In this document: positions 7,603-19,380 of the stretch, in pieces
How positions within the stretch are numbered: position 1 is the first letter of the stretch
Layout: every line of letters starts with the position of its first letter
DNA from: Clostridium fessum
GTDB lineage: Bacteria; Bacillota; Clostridia; Lachnospirales; Lachnospiraceae
Direction: 5' to 3'
Assembly (NCBI RefSeq): GCF_003024715.1
Contig: NZ_PYLO01000003.1
Span: forward strand, 248,001 to 312,000
Length of the DNA: 64,000 nt
The notes under the pieces: model-generated
Told to the model about the DNA's origin: nothing
Seen by the model: only the letters and a program-made list of their open reading frames with translations
The model's database searches: none
Program-made: the position numbers and the translations under genes

Positions 7603-10600
7603 CTATATGTCTGACTGATTCCCATCCTCCGTATTTATGAACTTTACCGGACCGCCAATTCCAAAATATTTTTCAAAGAAAGTTTTTAGCTTATCAATAA
7701 CCGTCTGCTTCTTTTTTGCACGATTACCACCCCCAAAGCGGCTGACCGGTGGCATAATTGTATCAATATCTGTGCCGACAGTTTTAACTTCTCCCTCTCG
7801 GAAAGAATTCTCTAAGAACTTACGGGTTTCTTCCGGCTTGAGCTTTTCATCTTTAATGATAGCTTCCAAATCTGCTTCACGCTGTTCAGCAACATAGCCG
7901 TTCCATTCGGTCATTACATCATCGACATCGTTGATCCCTGCAATAAAGTTTTCAATCAGTTGTTTTTTACTGCGAAGCTCTGGGCTGGCATCAATTGCTT
8001 TATGAATCGTTATCAGCACTTCCTTATCTTCGCAGTGCGTATCGTGATACTTTTTCACCAGCATCAGAATGTAGTCAATATTGATTTCGATCTGTTTAAT
8101 AAGCTCAACTTCAAAAACAATGTCGTCAATGATGTCAGTGCTCTCACCATTTTCTCGCTTGCATTTCCATTCATCTCTCAGATCCTGATATCTACCAAGA
8201 TAGTCCTGAAGATCTCTCTCAGAGATCATTTCCTTACCTACAAACTCATCAAAGGAAACAAGCAAGTTCCGCATACGAAGGAGCGCGCCAAACAAAGCAA
8301 TGAAATCCTTCTGATTCTGCTCACCCACAATCTGTGTCTCTGATAACGGGAACTTATTCTGCAAATCCTCGATCATATCTACATAACCAGGCATCTGTTT
8401 TCCATCAACAGACTCATAGCCGTAGTAATAGTCTTTAAAGCTCTGCAATAAGACGATTCCACCGGCGTTCTTATCTCCAAATAAGGAAATTGCTGCGTCA
8501 ACACGCTTTTGCAGATTGCGGAAGCAAACAATATTACCGAAGGTCTTGATGCTGTTCAAGATACGATTCGTTCTGCTAAATGCCTGAATCAGACCATGCA
8601 TTTTCAAATTCTTATCTACCCATAGTGTATTCAGAGTTGTTGCATCAAACCCGGTTAAAAACATATTTACGACAATCAGAAGGTCCAGTTCTTTATTCTT
8701 CATACGGAGAGAAACATCTTTATAATAATTCTGGAACTGATCACTATCCGTCGAATAGTTCGTATGGAACATCACATTGTAATCTTTGATGGCATCATCA
8801 AGGAAGTCTCGTGAGCTCTTATCGAGTGCAGATGTATCCTCTGGATTCTCCTCTTCCAGAAGTCCGTCAGCTTCCTCCTCATTTGGGGCATAGCTGTAGA
8901 TAACCGCGATTTTCAGTGCTTTTGTAGGATCTTCGGCAATCTGTTTTCGGAATTCATTGTAATACAGTTTCGCCATTGGAACAGACGCTACTGCAAAGAT
9001 AGAATTAAAACCACTCACTCTTTGCTTCTTTTTAATTTCTTCTACCGCACCGCGCTCTGCAGATGCAACATCTGAAATATTGGTGAGCTGATTGTAAATA
9101 TAAGTCTTATCTCCTCGATACGTCTTCTGGTCGAAATGATCCAGTATGTACTTGGTGACCTGTGAAATACGTTGCGGAGCCATAAATGCTTTTTCACGAT
9201 TAATATCCCAGACCTGTTCATCATCAATATCCTTATCGGAATCCATGGTTTTAATATAATCAACGCGGAAAGGAAGAACATTCTTATCATTGATGGCATC
9301 TACAATTGTATACTCATGCAGCTGATCACCAAACGTCTGTGCTGTCGTGAAAAGCATGGATTTTGATGAAGTGTTGGCATTAACAGAAAAGATCGGAGTG
9401 CCAGTAAAACCAAACATATAATACTTTTGAAATGCACCACTCTTCTTGTTTCCGTTCTTATCGACGCCGCCAGCAATTGCTGTATGCATGTCACCAAACT
9501 GGCTACGATGGCACTCATCAAAAATAATGACTACTTGCTTGTTATAAACCGGATGCTCTTTATTTTTCTTGATAAAAGTTGACAGTTTCTGGATCGTCGT
9601 AATAATGATATGAGACTTCCGATCACTGAGCTGCTTTGCAAGAATTGAAGTAGAGGTGTTACTATTGGCGGCACCTTTCTCAAACCTGTCATATTCCTTC
9701 ATTGTCTGGTAATCAAGATCTTTTCTATCTACGACGAACAAGACTTTATCAATGTACGGAAGCTGTGAAGCGAGCCTTGCTGTTTTAAATGAGGTCAGAG
9801 TTTTACCAGATCCTGTGGTATGCCAAATATATCCGCCAGCTGCTATGGTGCCATACTTCTTATAATTATGAGCGATCTCTATTCGATTCAATATTCGTTC
9901 TGTTGCCGTGATCTGATACGGACGCATAACCATCAACATATTTTCAGATGTGAAAATACAATACTTTGTCAAGATATTCAGAATAGAATGCTTTGCAAAA
10001 AAGGTTTTCGTAAAGTCAATCAGATCCGGGATTACTTTATTGCTGGCATCCGCCCAGAAGGAAGTAAATTCAAAGCTATTGCTTGTCTTTTCCTTCTTTG
10101 TCTTTCCAGAGTTTGCATCTTTAATTGCGTTCCACCTAGTGCTGTTTGAATAGTACTTTGTATTCGTTCCATTGGAGATCACAAAAATCTGAACATACTC
10201 AAATAAGCCAGAACCAGCCCAGAAGGAATCCCTCTGGTAACGGTTGATCTGGTTGAACGCTTCTCGAATCGCAACACCGCGACGTTTCAATTCAATATGA
10301 ACAAGAGGCAAGCCATTTACAAGAATAGTCACATCATAACGGTTATCATGTTTTGCCCCTTGTTCCTGCCCGATAACATACTGGTTGATTACTTGCAGGC
10401 GATTGTTATGAACCTGTTTTTTATCAATCAGCATGATGTTCTTGGACATGGCATCATCACGTTTTAATACCTGTACAGAATCTTCTTGAATTTTCCGTGT
10501 CTTATCTACAATGCCTTCATTCTTATTTGCAATCTTCTCAGTGAAGAAACGTTCCCACTCAGTATCGGAAAACTTGTAATCATTCAAGTCTTCAAGTCGA

Positions 10601-10794
10601 GTACGTAGATTCTGAATTAAATCTTCCTCTGTATGAATTGGAAGATACTCATACCCCTGTTCACAGAGTAGACGAATAAATTCCTGCTCCAGTTCTGCTT
10701 CACTCTGATACGCATCAGAACGTTTTTTGACAGGCTCATACTCTGTAACTACTGTATTTTCGTTGGTTTCAGCAACGATGTTGAAGTATGGCAT
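7603..10794 (-). CDS. hsdR: Type I restriction enzyme, R subunit
   Basis: A 1063-residue protein, normal HsdR length, with GAGGAG before the ATG at 10794. The N-terminal nuclease domain carries the PD-ExK core (DVTILVNGLPLVHIELKRRG, Lys near 166). The SF2 helicase follows with Walker A TTGSGKT (about 326) and DECH (about 426, IIFDECHRSQFGDM). The C-terminal part is the helical region that docks on the HsdM/HsdS methylase. HsdR translocates DNA with ATP and cuts at a distance from unmethylated sites. It lies 20 bp after the truncated hsdS segment and 31 bp before mcrB, so the type I and McrBC systems may share transcription. Confidence 0.96.
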   Translation of the reverse strand: MPYFNIVAETNENTVVTEYEPVKKRSDAYQSEAELEQEFIRLLCEQGYEYLPIHTEEDLIQNLRTRLEDLNDYKFSDTEWERFFTEKIANKNEGIVDKTRKIQEDSVQVLKRDDAMSKNIMLIDKKQVHNNRLQVINQYVIGQEQGAKHDNRYDVTILVNGLPLVHIELKRRGVAIREAFNQINRYQRDSFWAGSGLFEYVQIFVISNGTNTKYYSNSTRWNAIKDANSGKTKKEKTSNSFEFTSFWADASNKVIPDLIDFTKTFFAKHSILNILTKYCIFTSENMLMVMRPYQITATERILNRIEIAHNYKKYGTIAAGGYIWHTTGSGKTLTSFKTARLASQLPYIDKVLFVVDRKDLDYQTMKEYDRFEKGAANSNTSTSILAKQLSDRKSHIIITTIQKLSTFIKKNKEHPVYNKQVVIIFDECHRSQFGDMHTAIAGGVDKNGNKKSGAFQKYYMFGFTGTPIFSVNANTSSKSMLFTTAQTFGDQLHEYTIVDAINDKNVLPFRVDYIKTMDSDKDIDDEQVWDINREKAFMAPQRISQVTKYILDHFDQKTYRGDKTYIYNQLTNISDVASAERGAVEEIKKKQRVSGFNSIFAVASVPMAKLYYNEFRKQIAEDPTKALKIAVIYSYAPNEEEADGLLEEENPEDTSALDKSSRDFLDDAIKDYNVMFHTNYSTDSDQFQNYYKDVSLRMKNKELDLLIVVNMFLTGFDATTLNTLWVDKNLKMHGLIQAFSRTNRILNSIKTFGNIVCFRNLQKRVDAAISLFGDKNAGGIVLLQSFKDYYYGYESVDGKQMPGYVDMIEDLQNKFPLSETQIVGEQNQKDFIALFGALLRMRNLLVSFDEFVGKEMISERDLQDYLGRYQDLRDEWKCKRENGESTDIIDDIVFEVELIKQIEINIDYILMLVKKYHDTHCEDKEVLITIHKAIDASPELRSKKQLIENFIAGINDVDDVMTEWNGYVAEQREADLEAIIKDEKLKPEETRKFLENSFREGEVKTVGTDIDTIMPPVSRFGGGNRAKKKQTVIDKLKTFFEKYFGIGGPVKFINTEDGNQSDI

Positions 10795-10814
10795 ACCATC
10801 ACTCCTCTCTGTTT

Positions 10815-11432
10815 CTATTGCTTCTCTTTGAAGGTTAGAAGCTTATCCCTGTAATATTCATATTGCTTCTGACGTGCTTCGATTTCTGCTGGAAGTCCCG
10901 TAGACAGGTCGTTGCAAAGTTTGTCGAAGCGGTCGAGAATAGATACAATTCTTTCTTGTTCCTCAATTGGTAATATTGGAACCATGATTTTAGACAATTT
11001 CGGACCAGTAGTTGTTGCGCGTGTAGTAACTGAAGCGTACCTTATAATGACATTTCTCACAGCTGTCGTTGAAAAATAATATGAGCAAAACTTAGGAAGC
11101 AAATAATCTGTTATTGGTCTTGCCCTCAATACAAAGCCGCTAAAGACACAATCTGGTATATCTTCAATCAAAGTGCTGGACATTCCAATATCTTCTTTTG
11201 TTTCTGATGTTCGTGTAAAAAATACATCTCCTTTTTTAGCACTATATCTTTTGATTTCATCATCTGTTACATCGACTAATCCTTTTATAAAGTTGTGATT
11301 CAAATATCGATGATTATACACATCTGTGAAGTTTATAATTGGCGTTCCCTTGCCAAATGCTTCTTTTCCTTTGTTAAGTCCGTTTTTTATTTCAAACAAT
11401 GTTCCAACCGAAGCTATGGCATATCCAAACAC
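10815..11432 (-). CDS. HsdS extension: one extra target-recognition domain, out of frame with hsdS
   Basis: The track-style start is a GTG at 11432, but the same frame is open back to the tetranucleotide tract ([10 protein letters not shown] precedes [10 protein letters not shown]). It encodes one target-recognition domain (about 1-150) and a conserved coiled segment, [20 protein letters not shown]. The C-terminus, [20 protein letters not shown], is almost identical to the C-terminus of the upstream HsdS. There is no convincing ribosome binding site at the GTG. I read it as a third TRD that becomes part of HsdS when the tract at 11461-11498 gains one unit or loses two. In the present state it is either silent or made at a low level. 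Confidence 0.8.
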   Translation of the reverse strand: MFGYAIASVGTLFEIKNGLNKGKEAFGKGTPIINFTDVYNHRYLNHNFIKGLVDVTDDEIKRYSAKKGDVFFTRTSETKEDIGMSSTLIEDIPDCVFSGFVLRARPITDYLLPKFCSYYFSTTAVRNVIIRYASVTTRATTTGPKLSKIMVPILPIEEQERIVSILDRFDKLCNDLSTGLPAEIEARQKQYEYYRDKLLTFKEKQ

Positions 11433-11455
11433 ATACTGAATGAGCTTAATTGCGT

Positions 11456-12675
<1,220 letters not shown>

Positions 12676-12679
<4 letters not shown>

Positions 12680-14292
12680 GCGTTCACCTCGATTTCTGCA
12701 ATGATTTTGTCAATCTCATCACGAAGCACTTGTTCACGAGCAACAATTTCTTTAATTTCTGCATTCAGCTTCACAATATCAATTTTCTCTCTGGTATCTT
12801 CAGCTGCAACATAGGTGGATACTGATAAATTATAATCATTGCCTGATACTTCTTCATAACTTGCTAAATGTGAGAAATGCTCAACTTCGTCTCTCTTTGC
12901 AAAGACATCGACAATATGATCAATGTTCTTTGGTGTCAACTTATTGTTATTCGTAACCTTAATGCACTCATTTGTTGCATCGATAAATAAGGTTTTATTA
13001 TCCACTTTATTCTTCTTCATTACCATGATGCAGGTTGCAATGGAAGTTCCAAAGAAAAGGTTACTTGGTAATTGAATAATGCAATCAACGTAGTTATTGT
13101 CTATCAAATATTTACGGATTTTTTGTTCTGCGCCACCGCGATACATAATACCGGGGAAGCATACAATTGCTGCTGTTCCGTTTGACGCAAGCCATGAAAG
13201 ACTATGCATGATAAAAGCCATATCCGCTTTACTCTTAGGTGCCAGAACTCCAGCCGGAGCAAAGCGAGGATCATTGATAAGCAGAGGGTTATCATCTCCA
13301 GCCCATTTAATAGAATAAGGAGGATTTGAAACGATCAGTTCAAATGGCTCATCATCCCAGTGCTGTGGATTAATTAATGTGTCCTCACACTCAATATCAA
13401 ATTTGTCGAATCCGATGTCATGAAGGAACATATTGATACGACAAAGGTTATAGGTTGTAATATTTATTTCCTGTCCAAAGAATCCAGTTGTAACTGCGTC
13501 TTTTCCAAGAATTTTTACAGCCTTAAGAAGCAGAGAACCTGATCCACATGCCGGGTCATAAACCTTGTTTACCTTCTTCTTTCCAACCGTTCCCAAACGA
13601 GTAAGAAGTTCTGAAACGTCTGCAGGCGTAAAGAACTCACCACCAGATTTACCCGCATTGCTGGCATACATCGTCATCAGATATTCATAGGCATCACCGA
13701 ACGCATCGATATCATGATCCTTGACAGAGCCGAGGTTCATGGTAGCAATACCATCAAGCAACTTTGCAAGACGCTCGTTTCTTTTCGCGACCGTGCTTCC
13801 CAGTTTGTTGCTGTTTACATCAAAATCATCAAATAACCCCGAAAAACTATTTTCTGACTCGCTGCCTTGTGCGGATTCTTCTATATGTTGGAATACCATT
13901 TCCAGAAGCTCATTCAAGTTATCTTTTATATTTTTGATCTTACCTTCTCGATCCTTGAATGTAGCTTTTTCATTGTTGCATTTTGCATGAACATTACAAA
14001 AAAGCTCACTGGGGAGAATAAAGAATCCTTTCTCCTCTACAAGACCTTCACGAGCCTCTTCTGCTTCTTCATCGCTCATACGCGTATAATCAAATGTCTC
14101 GTCTCCTGCTTCCCACTCACCTTCATTTACATAAGCAGTGAGATTTTCAGAAATGTAACGATAAAACATTGTACCAAGGACATAATTTTTAAAGTCCCAT
14201 CCATCTACGGCACCACGGAGTTCATCTGCAATGGCCCAGATTGCACGATGCAGTTCTTCTCGTTCTTGTTCTTTCTTATTATCTATTGGCAT
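12676..14292 (-). CDS. hsdM: Type I restriction-modification, adenine methyltransferase subunit
   Basis: A 538-residue protein if started at the ATG at 14292, which has AAAGGGG eight bases upstream; an ATG 18 bp further up precedes that site and is unlikely. The N-terminal helical domain (WAIADELRGAVDGWDFKNYVLG) is followed by the N6-adenine methylase fold, with the SAM motif DPACGSGSLLLKA (about 247) and catalytic NPPY (about 322, LIVSNPPYSIKWAG). A C-terminal coiled region contacts HsdS. It methylates the host copy of the recognition site and forms the core of the M2S and R2M2S complexes. It is the first large gene of the hsdM-hsdS-hsdR operon. Confidence 0.96.
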
Positions 14293-14306
14293 AATTGCAT
14301 CCCCTT

Positions 14307-14498
14307 TCATTTATCTGCATCAGCACTTTTGCCGCTTTGAATCCAGTGATCAATTTCAGACACTTTAAATTTATATTGTCTTCCAACCTTGTAAAATGGA
14401 ATTGTCTTTTTTCTGATCCATCCTCGGATGGTATCTTTACTACACCCAATATACTGGGCGATTTCTTCCAGGTTAAGCCATCTTTCTAAATCTTCCAT
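14307..14498 (-). CDS. Small helix-turn-helix protein (excisionase/MerR-like fold)
   Basis: A 63-residue protein with GAGGAGG before the ATG at 14498. WLNLEEIAQYIGCSKDTIRG and the following WIRKKTIPFYKVGRQYKF form the winged helix typical of the excisionase (HTH_17) family, which binds DNA. It is the first gene of the type I operon, 15 bp ahead of hsdM, and could control it. Small proteins of this kind often accompany type I loci; direct evidence of regulation is lacking. Confidence 0.8.
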   Translation of the reverse strand: MEDLERWLNLEEIAQYIGCSKDTIRGWIRKKTIPFYKVGRQYKFKVSEIDHWIQSGKSADADK

Positions 14499-14509
14499 CG
14501 TTCCTCCTC

Positions 14510-17182
14510 TTAGCGTCTCCGTCTATGCTGCTCACGTTTAAGTTGCTTATAATAATTCTCAATATTTAAAAATACGTTATATGTGTTGTTACTTTGCCTT
14601 GCAATATCATTTGCTATCTCCATAAAACTCTCCGGAGACTCGCAAAGGTCATAGCTATCAACTTTAACTGTTTTCCCGAAGCAAATCAGATTCTGGTCTG
14701 TGTCTGTAATCCATGAATGATCATATCCTTGCTTATGGGATATTCTTATTGCTTCATATAAGTCTGATGCCTTATTCTCAATTTGAATAATTTTCTTTCT
14801 CTCAATCTCTTTTACTGTTGCTATGAGTTTTCCCGTTTCTTCTGTATTCTCTGGAATTGATTCTACTAACGATGAATGGAGTGCAAATGAGTAATCAATG
14901 TGTTCTCCAACCATTTTCAATACAAAATTCATAAGAACACTTGATGGATAATTCTCAACGTCTGAATAAATAACCTTTTCTACATCACAAATAGCTGATG
15001 TGGAAACTTCCTGCTTTTTGTCATGAACACATATGTACACTTCATCAAAATATTGTCCCAGAAACCTTTCAAATGCATCCGTATCTTTTTTTGTAAATAC
15101 ACTACTCAAAAAAGGGATGAGTAAGTATTCCTTGAATTTATCCTCACACTGTGAATACAGCATCTCCAGTGCATCAAGCTTTAACAATTTTTTATAAGGC
15201 AGGTTTTTTAACGAATTCAACAACTGATCCATATCAGGAATATCAGCTTTCACATAATACTCTGAAAAAAGATATTCCTGGAATCCTGGATCTATATAAA
15301 AAACATCACATTCCTGTTCATACATCATACAAGCTGTTGAGCACACATCATGTTTGAAGTTTTTGATATTCATTTTGTGCGGATTTTCAAATTCTTTATG
15401 TACCGTTATTAAGTTGAAATACTTTTCAAAAGTATTCGCATCAAACTCAAGAACGCCCTCCTGATAGCTTAAAGCACAAAATTGTTCAAATACCTTGGAA
15501 AACTGGGAAGCGTCATCTACACTTTTAAATACCCGATCATAAGGCTTTTTATTATCATCATGGCCAGATAAAAGTGCCTCATACGTCAGTTTATAGAAAA
15601 GTTGATGGTTTTCATTAAAGCGTCTATAGTTTGGATAAAGCATAGACACGTAAGTTAAAAGCAGTGGGTTTGACGCAAAAATTCCATCTTTCTTTAAAAA
15701 GCCCTTACCAATGTAATCTACAATTGCATCCCGTTCGTCTGGTTGGTTTTGATACGTAAGTATCCTATCAATTAACTGCATAGATTGATCTGTATCAAAT
15801 GGCCACACATATAAATGTACAAATTGATTCAGCCCGGTAAGATACTCATTTTCTCTAGAAGTAATTATCACCTGCACGTTCTGATATCTATCTAGAAAAC
15901 TATTTATCTTCTTTAAAAATGAATCAATATCAGATGGATCAATCTCATCAAATCCATCCATCAAAAGTTGGCAACGTCCTTCGTATAAGGCTTTCTCTGC
16001 TTCCTCAGATGTAAAACTTTCATCCTTTGATGATACCGTCTCAACTATAAACTGTAGCATTTCAGTTTCTTGAGTAAAGTATCTGAGTTCGAGAAAAATA
16101 GGGAGAATTCCTGTTGTTGTGTAATCCTCCGCAGCTTCAAGGAAAAGATGCTGCAGCATGAGAGACTTTCCACATCCTCCGCTACCAATTAAAAGTGTTC
16201 TTTTGTTGTCATACCCGCGCTGCTTTAAATACATATTTCTAATGGTATTCATCCGCGGATTATCTAAATACAAGCATTTTATTTTCTTTTTATCAGCAAA
16301 TACGCGTTCTTTTTCGCCAATAGTGTTACAGACAAAAAAATCTTTTAGTGAGACCTCTTTTCCACCAATCAATCTCATCACATTGTATCGTTCAGTAGCT
16401 TTCTCAATGTAGGCCGTAAATGTCTTTTTTGATTCATCCAGAGTATTCTGTATCGTTTTTTCAGAATTCTTCGATGCATGTCCTGTATGGAGATTGCGAG
16501 TAGGCACGAATACCCTGGAAATATTAGACCTCACTCTTTCTCCAATGTCCCCCTGATATACTCTTGGTCCTCCTCCTGCTGGCGGGCACCAGTTATCATA
16601 GGTTTGTTTTCCAACTTTGTTATCTTTTCTCTTAGTAACTGCATAATGCCAAATTCCCAAAAGGAGAGCTGGCAGACACACTTCATTAAGGTCACTAAAA
16701 GTGGCCTTTTTTATTTTACTTCCATCTTCAATCACAAAGAATTCTTCATCCGGTTCAATGCTGTCATCATCTATGACTAATTCGATTAGAGCTGCAGCAA
16801 GCCTCATGTCGCGCTTACTAGCAGTGTCAATTTCAAGAAATTCGTAGACAAATTCCGTCATTGCTTCAAGAGCAGATGAATAATTAGTTTGAATTCTTCG
16901 AGCAAACTCACTCATCTCAGCTGTGTTTCCAAAAGGAAAATACTTCCCAGTAGAGGTACTACACGATTTATATTCGTTCGTCTTTGATTTAATTATGTTT
17001 AATTCTGGAGCTTTGTAATCCGGGTTTATTACGCGAATTAGTCCCACAAGGACTTCTGGATCAGACAATCCATCGCGTTCACCCCTATAGTGCTCTCTAG
17101 CCTTTGTTCGTTGTTTTAAACCTTGAAGTACCAGCGTGAAAAAGGTACCACCGCAAAGACGAGGACATGTACTCTCTTTCAT
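14510..17182 (-). CDS. NACHT-domain STAND NTPase, probable anti-phage defence protein
   Basis: An 890-residue protein with GGAGGA before the ATG at 17182. The central NACHT NTPase has Walker A GSGGCGKS (about 330-337) and Walker B LLMDGFDEID (about 405-414) followed by a sensor-like VQVIITSRENEYLTG. The N-terminal 250 residues begin CPRLCGGTFFTLVLQGLKQR and are a domain I do not recognise. The C-terminal 350 residues are helical without obvious repeats, the place where STAND proteins sense a trigger. Bacterial NACHT proteins (bNACHT, Avs relatives) protect against phage by abortive infection. It ends 11 bp before the small HTH gene of the type I operon. The NACHT call is firm; the defence role comes from family and position. 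Confidence 0.85.
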   Translation of the reverse strand: MKESTCPRLCGGTFFTLVLQGLKQRTKAREHYRGERDGLSDPEVLVGLIRVINPDYKAPELNIIKSKTNEYKSCSTSTGKYFPFGNTAEMSEFARRIQTNYSSALEAMTEFVYEFLEIDTASKRDMRLAAALIELVIDDDSIEPDEEFFVIEDGSKIKKATFSDLNEVCLPALLLGIWHYAVTKRKDNKVGKQTYDNWCPPAGGGPRVYQGDIGERVRSNISRVFVPTRNLHTGHASKNSEKTIQNTLDESKKTFTAYIEKATERYNVMRLIGGKEVSLKDFFVCNTIGEKERVFADKKKIKCLYLDNPRMNTIRNMYLKQRGYDNKRTLLIGSGGCGKSLMLQHLFLEAAEDYTTTGILPIFLELRYFTQETEMLQFIVETVSSKDESFTSEEAEKALYEGRCQLLMDGFDEIDPSDIDSFLKKINSFLDRYQNVQVIITSRENEYLTGLNQFVHLYVWPFDTDQSMQLIDRILTYQNQPDERDAIVDYIGKGFLKKDGIFASNPLLLTYVSMLYPNYRRFNENHQLFYKLTYEALLSGHDDNKKPYDRVFKSVDDASQFSKVFEQFCALSYQEGVLEFDANTFEKYFNLITVHKEFENPHKMNIKNFKHDVCSTACMMYEQECDVFYIDPGFQEYLFSEYYVKADIPDMDQLLNSLKNLPYKKLLKLDALEMLYSQCEDKFKEYLLIPFLSSVFTKKDTDAFERFLGQYFDEVYICVHDKKQEVSTSAICDVEKVIYSDVENYPSSVLMNFVLKMVGEHIDYSFALHSSLVESIPENTEETGKLIATVKEIERKKIIQIENKASDLYEAIRISHKQGYDHSWITDTDQNLICFGKTVKVDSYDLCESPESFMEIANDIARQSNNTYNVFLNIENYYKQLKREQHRRRR

Positions 17183-17384
17183 TCATCATCCTCCTGCTTT
17201 ATCGATACGGCTATGAGCCGTTTCTATCTTATTACAAGTTATTCATAGTTAATTATAGAATATCACACATCTTCAGATTCTTCAATTGGGTACGTCAAAT
17301 TGTATCTGGTAATCTTTGAATTTTTTTAAGATGAACCTAAAAAACCATATGAACCTTACGAACTAGGTGCAAACAACCTAGCAA

Positions 17385-17405
17385 GCAACGGTGTACAAGG
17401 GGTAC
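17385..17405. repeat. Left end of the ICE (attL half-site)
   Basis: GCAACGGTGTACAAGGGG reads inward from 17385 and is the inverse of the right end apart from one mismatch and one shifted base. Joining the right and left ends gives CCGTTGCAACGG at the centre of a palindrome of about 34 bp, the form expected of attP for a large serine recombinase. GCAA at the junction is shared in direct orientation with the right end. Confidence 0.75.
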
Positions 17406-17471
17406 AAACAAGATTAAAAAGAAAAGATAGATTTGAAAGTAAGTAGAGTGGGATAATCCAGAAGTTAGAGC

Positions 17472-18980
17472 TTAGATTTTCCACTCTACTTGAACGTGGT
17501 CGCTAGTTGCGCTGATTGAAATAATCAGGCCGTCAACGGCTTTCCTTTTGTCGTCAAATTCAATGCTGTCCCAATGGTCGAGGTAATAAGAGAGTTCCTG
17601 CTCCTTTTGGGGTGACATTGTTTCAATGGACATTTCCGCAATCTCCTTTGAAATGGTCTGGCGGCGAGTGTCCAGTTCTTCAATTTTTTTGTTAGCATAG
17701 GCAAGAAGTGTTGCGTTGGCTCCGGTTAGCGTATCAAGTAGTTTTTCAATCTCGGCTTCAACTTGCGCCAGTTCAATTTGATGGGCGGTCAGTTTGGGAT
17801 TGACTTTTTCCTCCCGGCTATGGCGGACTTGAAAATTTTTAAATCTCGCCCGCATAGCACTGAAAATAAATTCCTCAAATTCAGATTTACGGATTTTACC
17901 ACAGCCCGGGCAGCCTTTATTTTCAGTCCGTTTACTACAGCGAAAATAGCCTTCGCTGTTCGGAACGTGTGTTGCCTTTAAGGCATATCCGCAACACCCG
18001 CATTTAACTTTTCCGGCAAGCCATGTATTTTTCGGCTTACGTCCTTGTTGAAAACTCTTATTTGTCATTAGCTTCTTCCTGCATTTCAGCCATACATCAG
18101 ACGGTATGAGCGCTTCATGTGGAGCGATTACAAGTATCTGGTCTTTCAGGCTCCTGTCTTTATCCTCCTTCACGTCCCGGCCCTGATAGAGATAACAGCC
18201 ATTGGTTCCGGCAAAATCGGAAGCGTCATTGACAATAGCCGCCCCCTGGCTTTTAAAAAATTCGTAGAGTTCTAAATCTGCTTGTGCGTAAACAGGATTT
18301 CTTAAAAGCTGTGAAATAAAGGTACGGAATAGCGATTTACCGTAAACTTTGATGTTCTGTTCCTCAAAGTACCGTGTAATGTCACCAAAAGACGTTTCCG
18401 GCTCGGAATACATTTCAAACATGAGCTTTACATATTGGGAAGTTTCGGGGTCTGCCACCATCTTTTTTGTGCGGATACCTTCAACCACTGTCGGCTCCAA
18501 CTGATAACCATAGGGGGCCTGTCCGCTCATGTGAAAACCTTTCAGGCACCGGGAGTAGTAAGCGTCCGTGACGCGTTTCTGGATTGTCTCACGTTCAAGC
18601 TGTGCGAATACGATACAAATATTCAGCATGGCCCGCCCCATTGGGGTTGAGGTGTCGAACTTTTCTGTGGACGAAACAAACTCCACGTCATATTCCTGGA
18701 ACAGCTCCATCATGTTTGCAAAGTCCAGAATGGAACGGCTGATTCTGTCCAGCTTATAAACGATTACCCGCCGCACCCGGCCCTTTCGGATTTCTCCTAA
18801 CAGCTTTTGAAACTCCGGCCTGTCCGTATTCTTCCCGGAATAGCCTTTATCCTTGAATACTTTACAGCTTCCGCCTTTCAGCTCATACTTACAAAAATCA
18901 ATCTGGCTTTCAATGCTGATACTGTCCTTACGGTCTACCGACTGTCTCGCGTATATACAATCTTCTCTGATAATGTCCAT
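17472..18980 (-). CDS. Large serine recombinase (ICE integrase)
   Basis: A 502-residue protein with AGGAG before the ATG at 18980. The resolvase catalytic domain (about 1-150) has the nucleophile Ser in CIYARQSVDRKDSISIESQ (residue 14) and the motif YKLDRISRSILDFANMM. A recombinase domain (about 165-275) is followed by a zinc ribbon, VKCGCCGYALKATHVPN then FRCSKRTENKGCPGCG (about 325-365). A coiled coil closes the C-terminus. This is the TndX/TnpX type of CTn recombinases that integrate and excise elements through a circular form. Its 3' end is 67 bp from the left terminus. An extended promoter lies at 19027-19055. Confidence 0.95.
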   Translation of the reverse strand: MDIIREDCIYARQSVDRKDSISIESQIDFCKYELKGGSCKVFKDKGYSGKNTDRPEFQKLLGEIRKGRVRRVIVYKLDRISRSILDFANMMELFQEYDVEFVSSTEKFDTSTPMGRAMLNICIVFAQLERETIQKRVTDAYYSRCLKGFHMSGQAPYGYQLEPTVVEGIRTKKMVADPETSQYVKLMFEMYSEPETSFGDITRYFEEQNIKVYGKSLFRTFISQLLRNPVYAQADLELYEFFKSQGAAIVNDASDFAGTNGCYLYQGRDVKEDKDRSLKDQILVIAPHEALIPSDVWLKCRKKLMTNKSFQQGRKPKNTWLAGKVKCGCCGYALKATHVPNSEGYFRCSKRTENKGCPGCGKIRKSEFEEFIFSAMRARFKNFQVRHSREEKVNPKLTAHQIELAQVEAEIEKLLDTLTGANATLLAYANKKIEELDTRRQTISKEIAEMSIETMSPQKEQELSYYLDHWDSIEFDDKRKAVDGLIISISATSDHVQVEWKI

Positions 18981-19026
18981 ATTGGGCTCCTTCCGTATGG
19001 AATGGAGCTACCAACCTTACAATTAT

Positions 19027-19083
19027 ATTATACCATAGGCAGCCCCGGACAACAATGTTGCGGTTGATTAGTAAAATCTGTCC
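19027..19083 (-). promoter_or_regulatory. Recombinase promoter with a shared upstream element
   Basis: On the minus strand TTGTTG (19050-19055), a 17-base spacer and TATAAT (19027-19032) form a good sigma-A promoter 47 bp before the recombinase start. Directly upstream (19056-19083) is a 28-base element that recurs, matching at about 22 positions, upstream of a second promoter at 24296-24324. Confidence 0.7.
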
Positions 19084-19244
19084 GTGTATTTACTGAACAC
19101 ATCATATAAGTGATTTTCGATTTCTCTTTTTCGCTTGTTCTTTTCATCCGGGGATAGTACCGGAATTAGATTTTCCAATACGATAAGTTTCCCTTGAAAA
19201 TATACGGATTGTTTTTCGCTTTGGTATGTAACAGATTGAACCAT
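19068..19244 (-). CDS. Small ICE protein of unknown function
   Basis: A 58-residue protein from the ATG at 19244, chosen because GGAGG lies seven bases upstream; the longer frame has no such site. It begins MVQSVTYQSEKQSVYFQGK and ends with a charged helix NKRKREIENHLYDVFSKYTD. I recognise it only as a small protein commonly placed beside the recombinase of Tn1549-like elements. It could act as a recombination directionality factor because of size and position, but no DNA-binding motif is clear. Its 3' end overlaps the element upstream of the recombinase promoter. Confidence 0.7.
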   Translation of the reverse strand: MVQSVTYQSEKQSVYFQGKLIVLENLIPVLSPDEKNKRKREIENHLYDVFSKYTDRFY

Positions 19245-19380
19245 CGAAAACCTCCACTTTTCAGTACGGATGAACAGCGGCCAGCTTCCCTCTTGTCTGC
19301 TGGGGAAACCTAAAAAAGCGGCTCCCTGGAAGGAACTGCCCTTTGAGCTTTCCCCAGCCTCGGGCCACGTTGGCCCGAAG

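Noticed and set aside
17183..17384. Clear promoter for the NACHT gene
   Set aside because: A TATAAT-like box is visible near 17255, but no -35 box lies at a suitable distance; I could not support a promoter call. A small hairpin at 17207-17221 is the only other structure.
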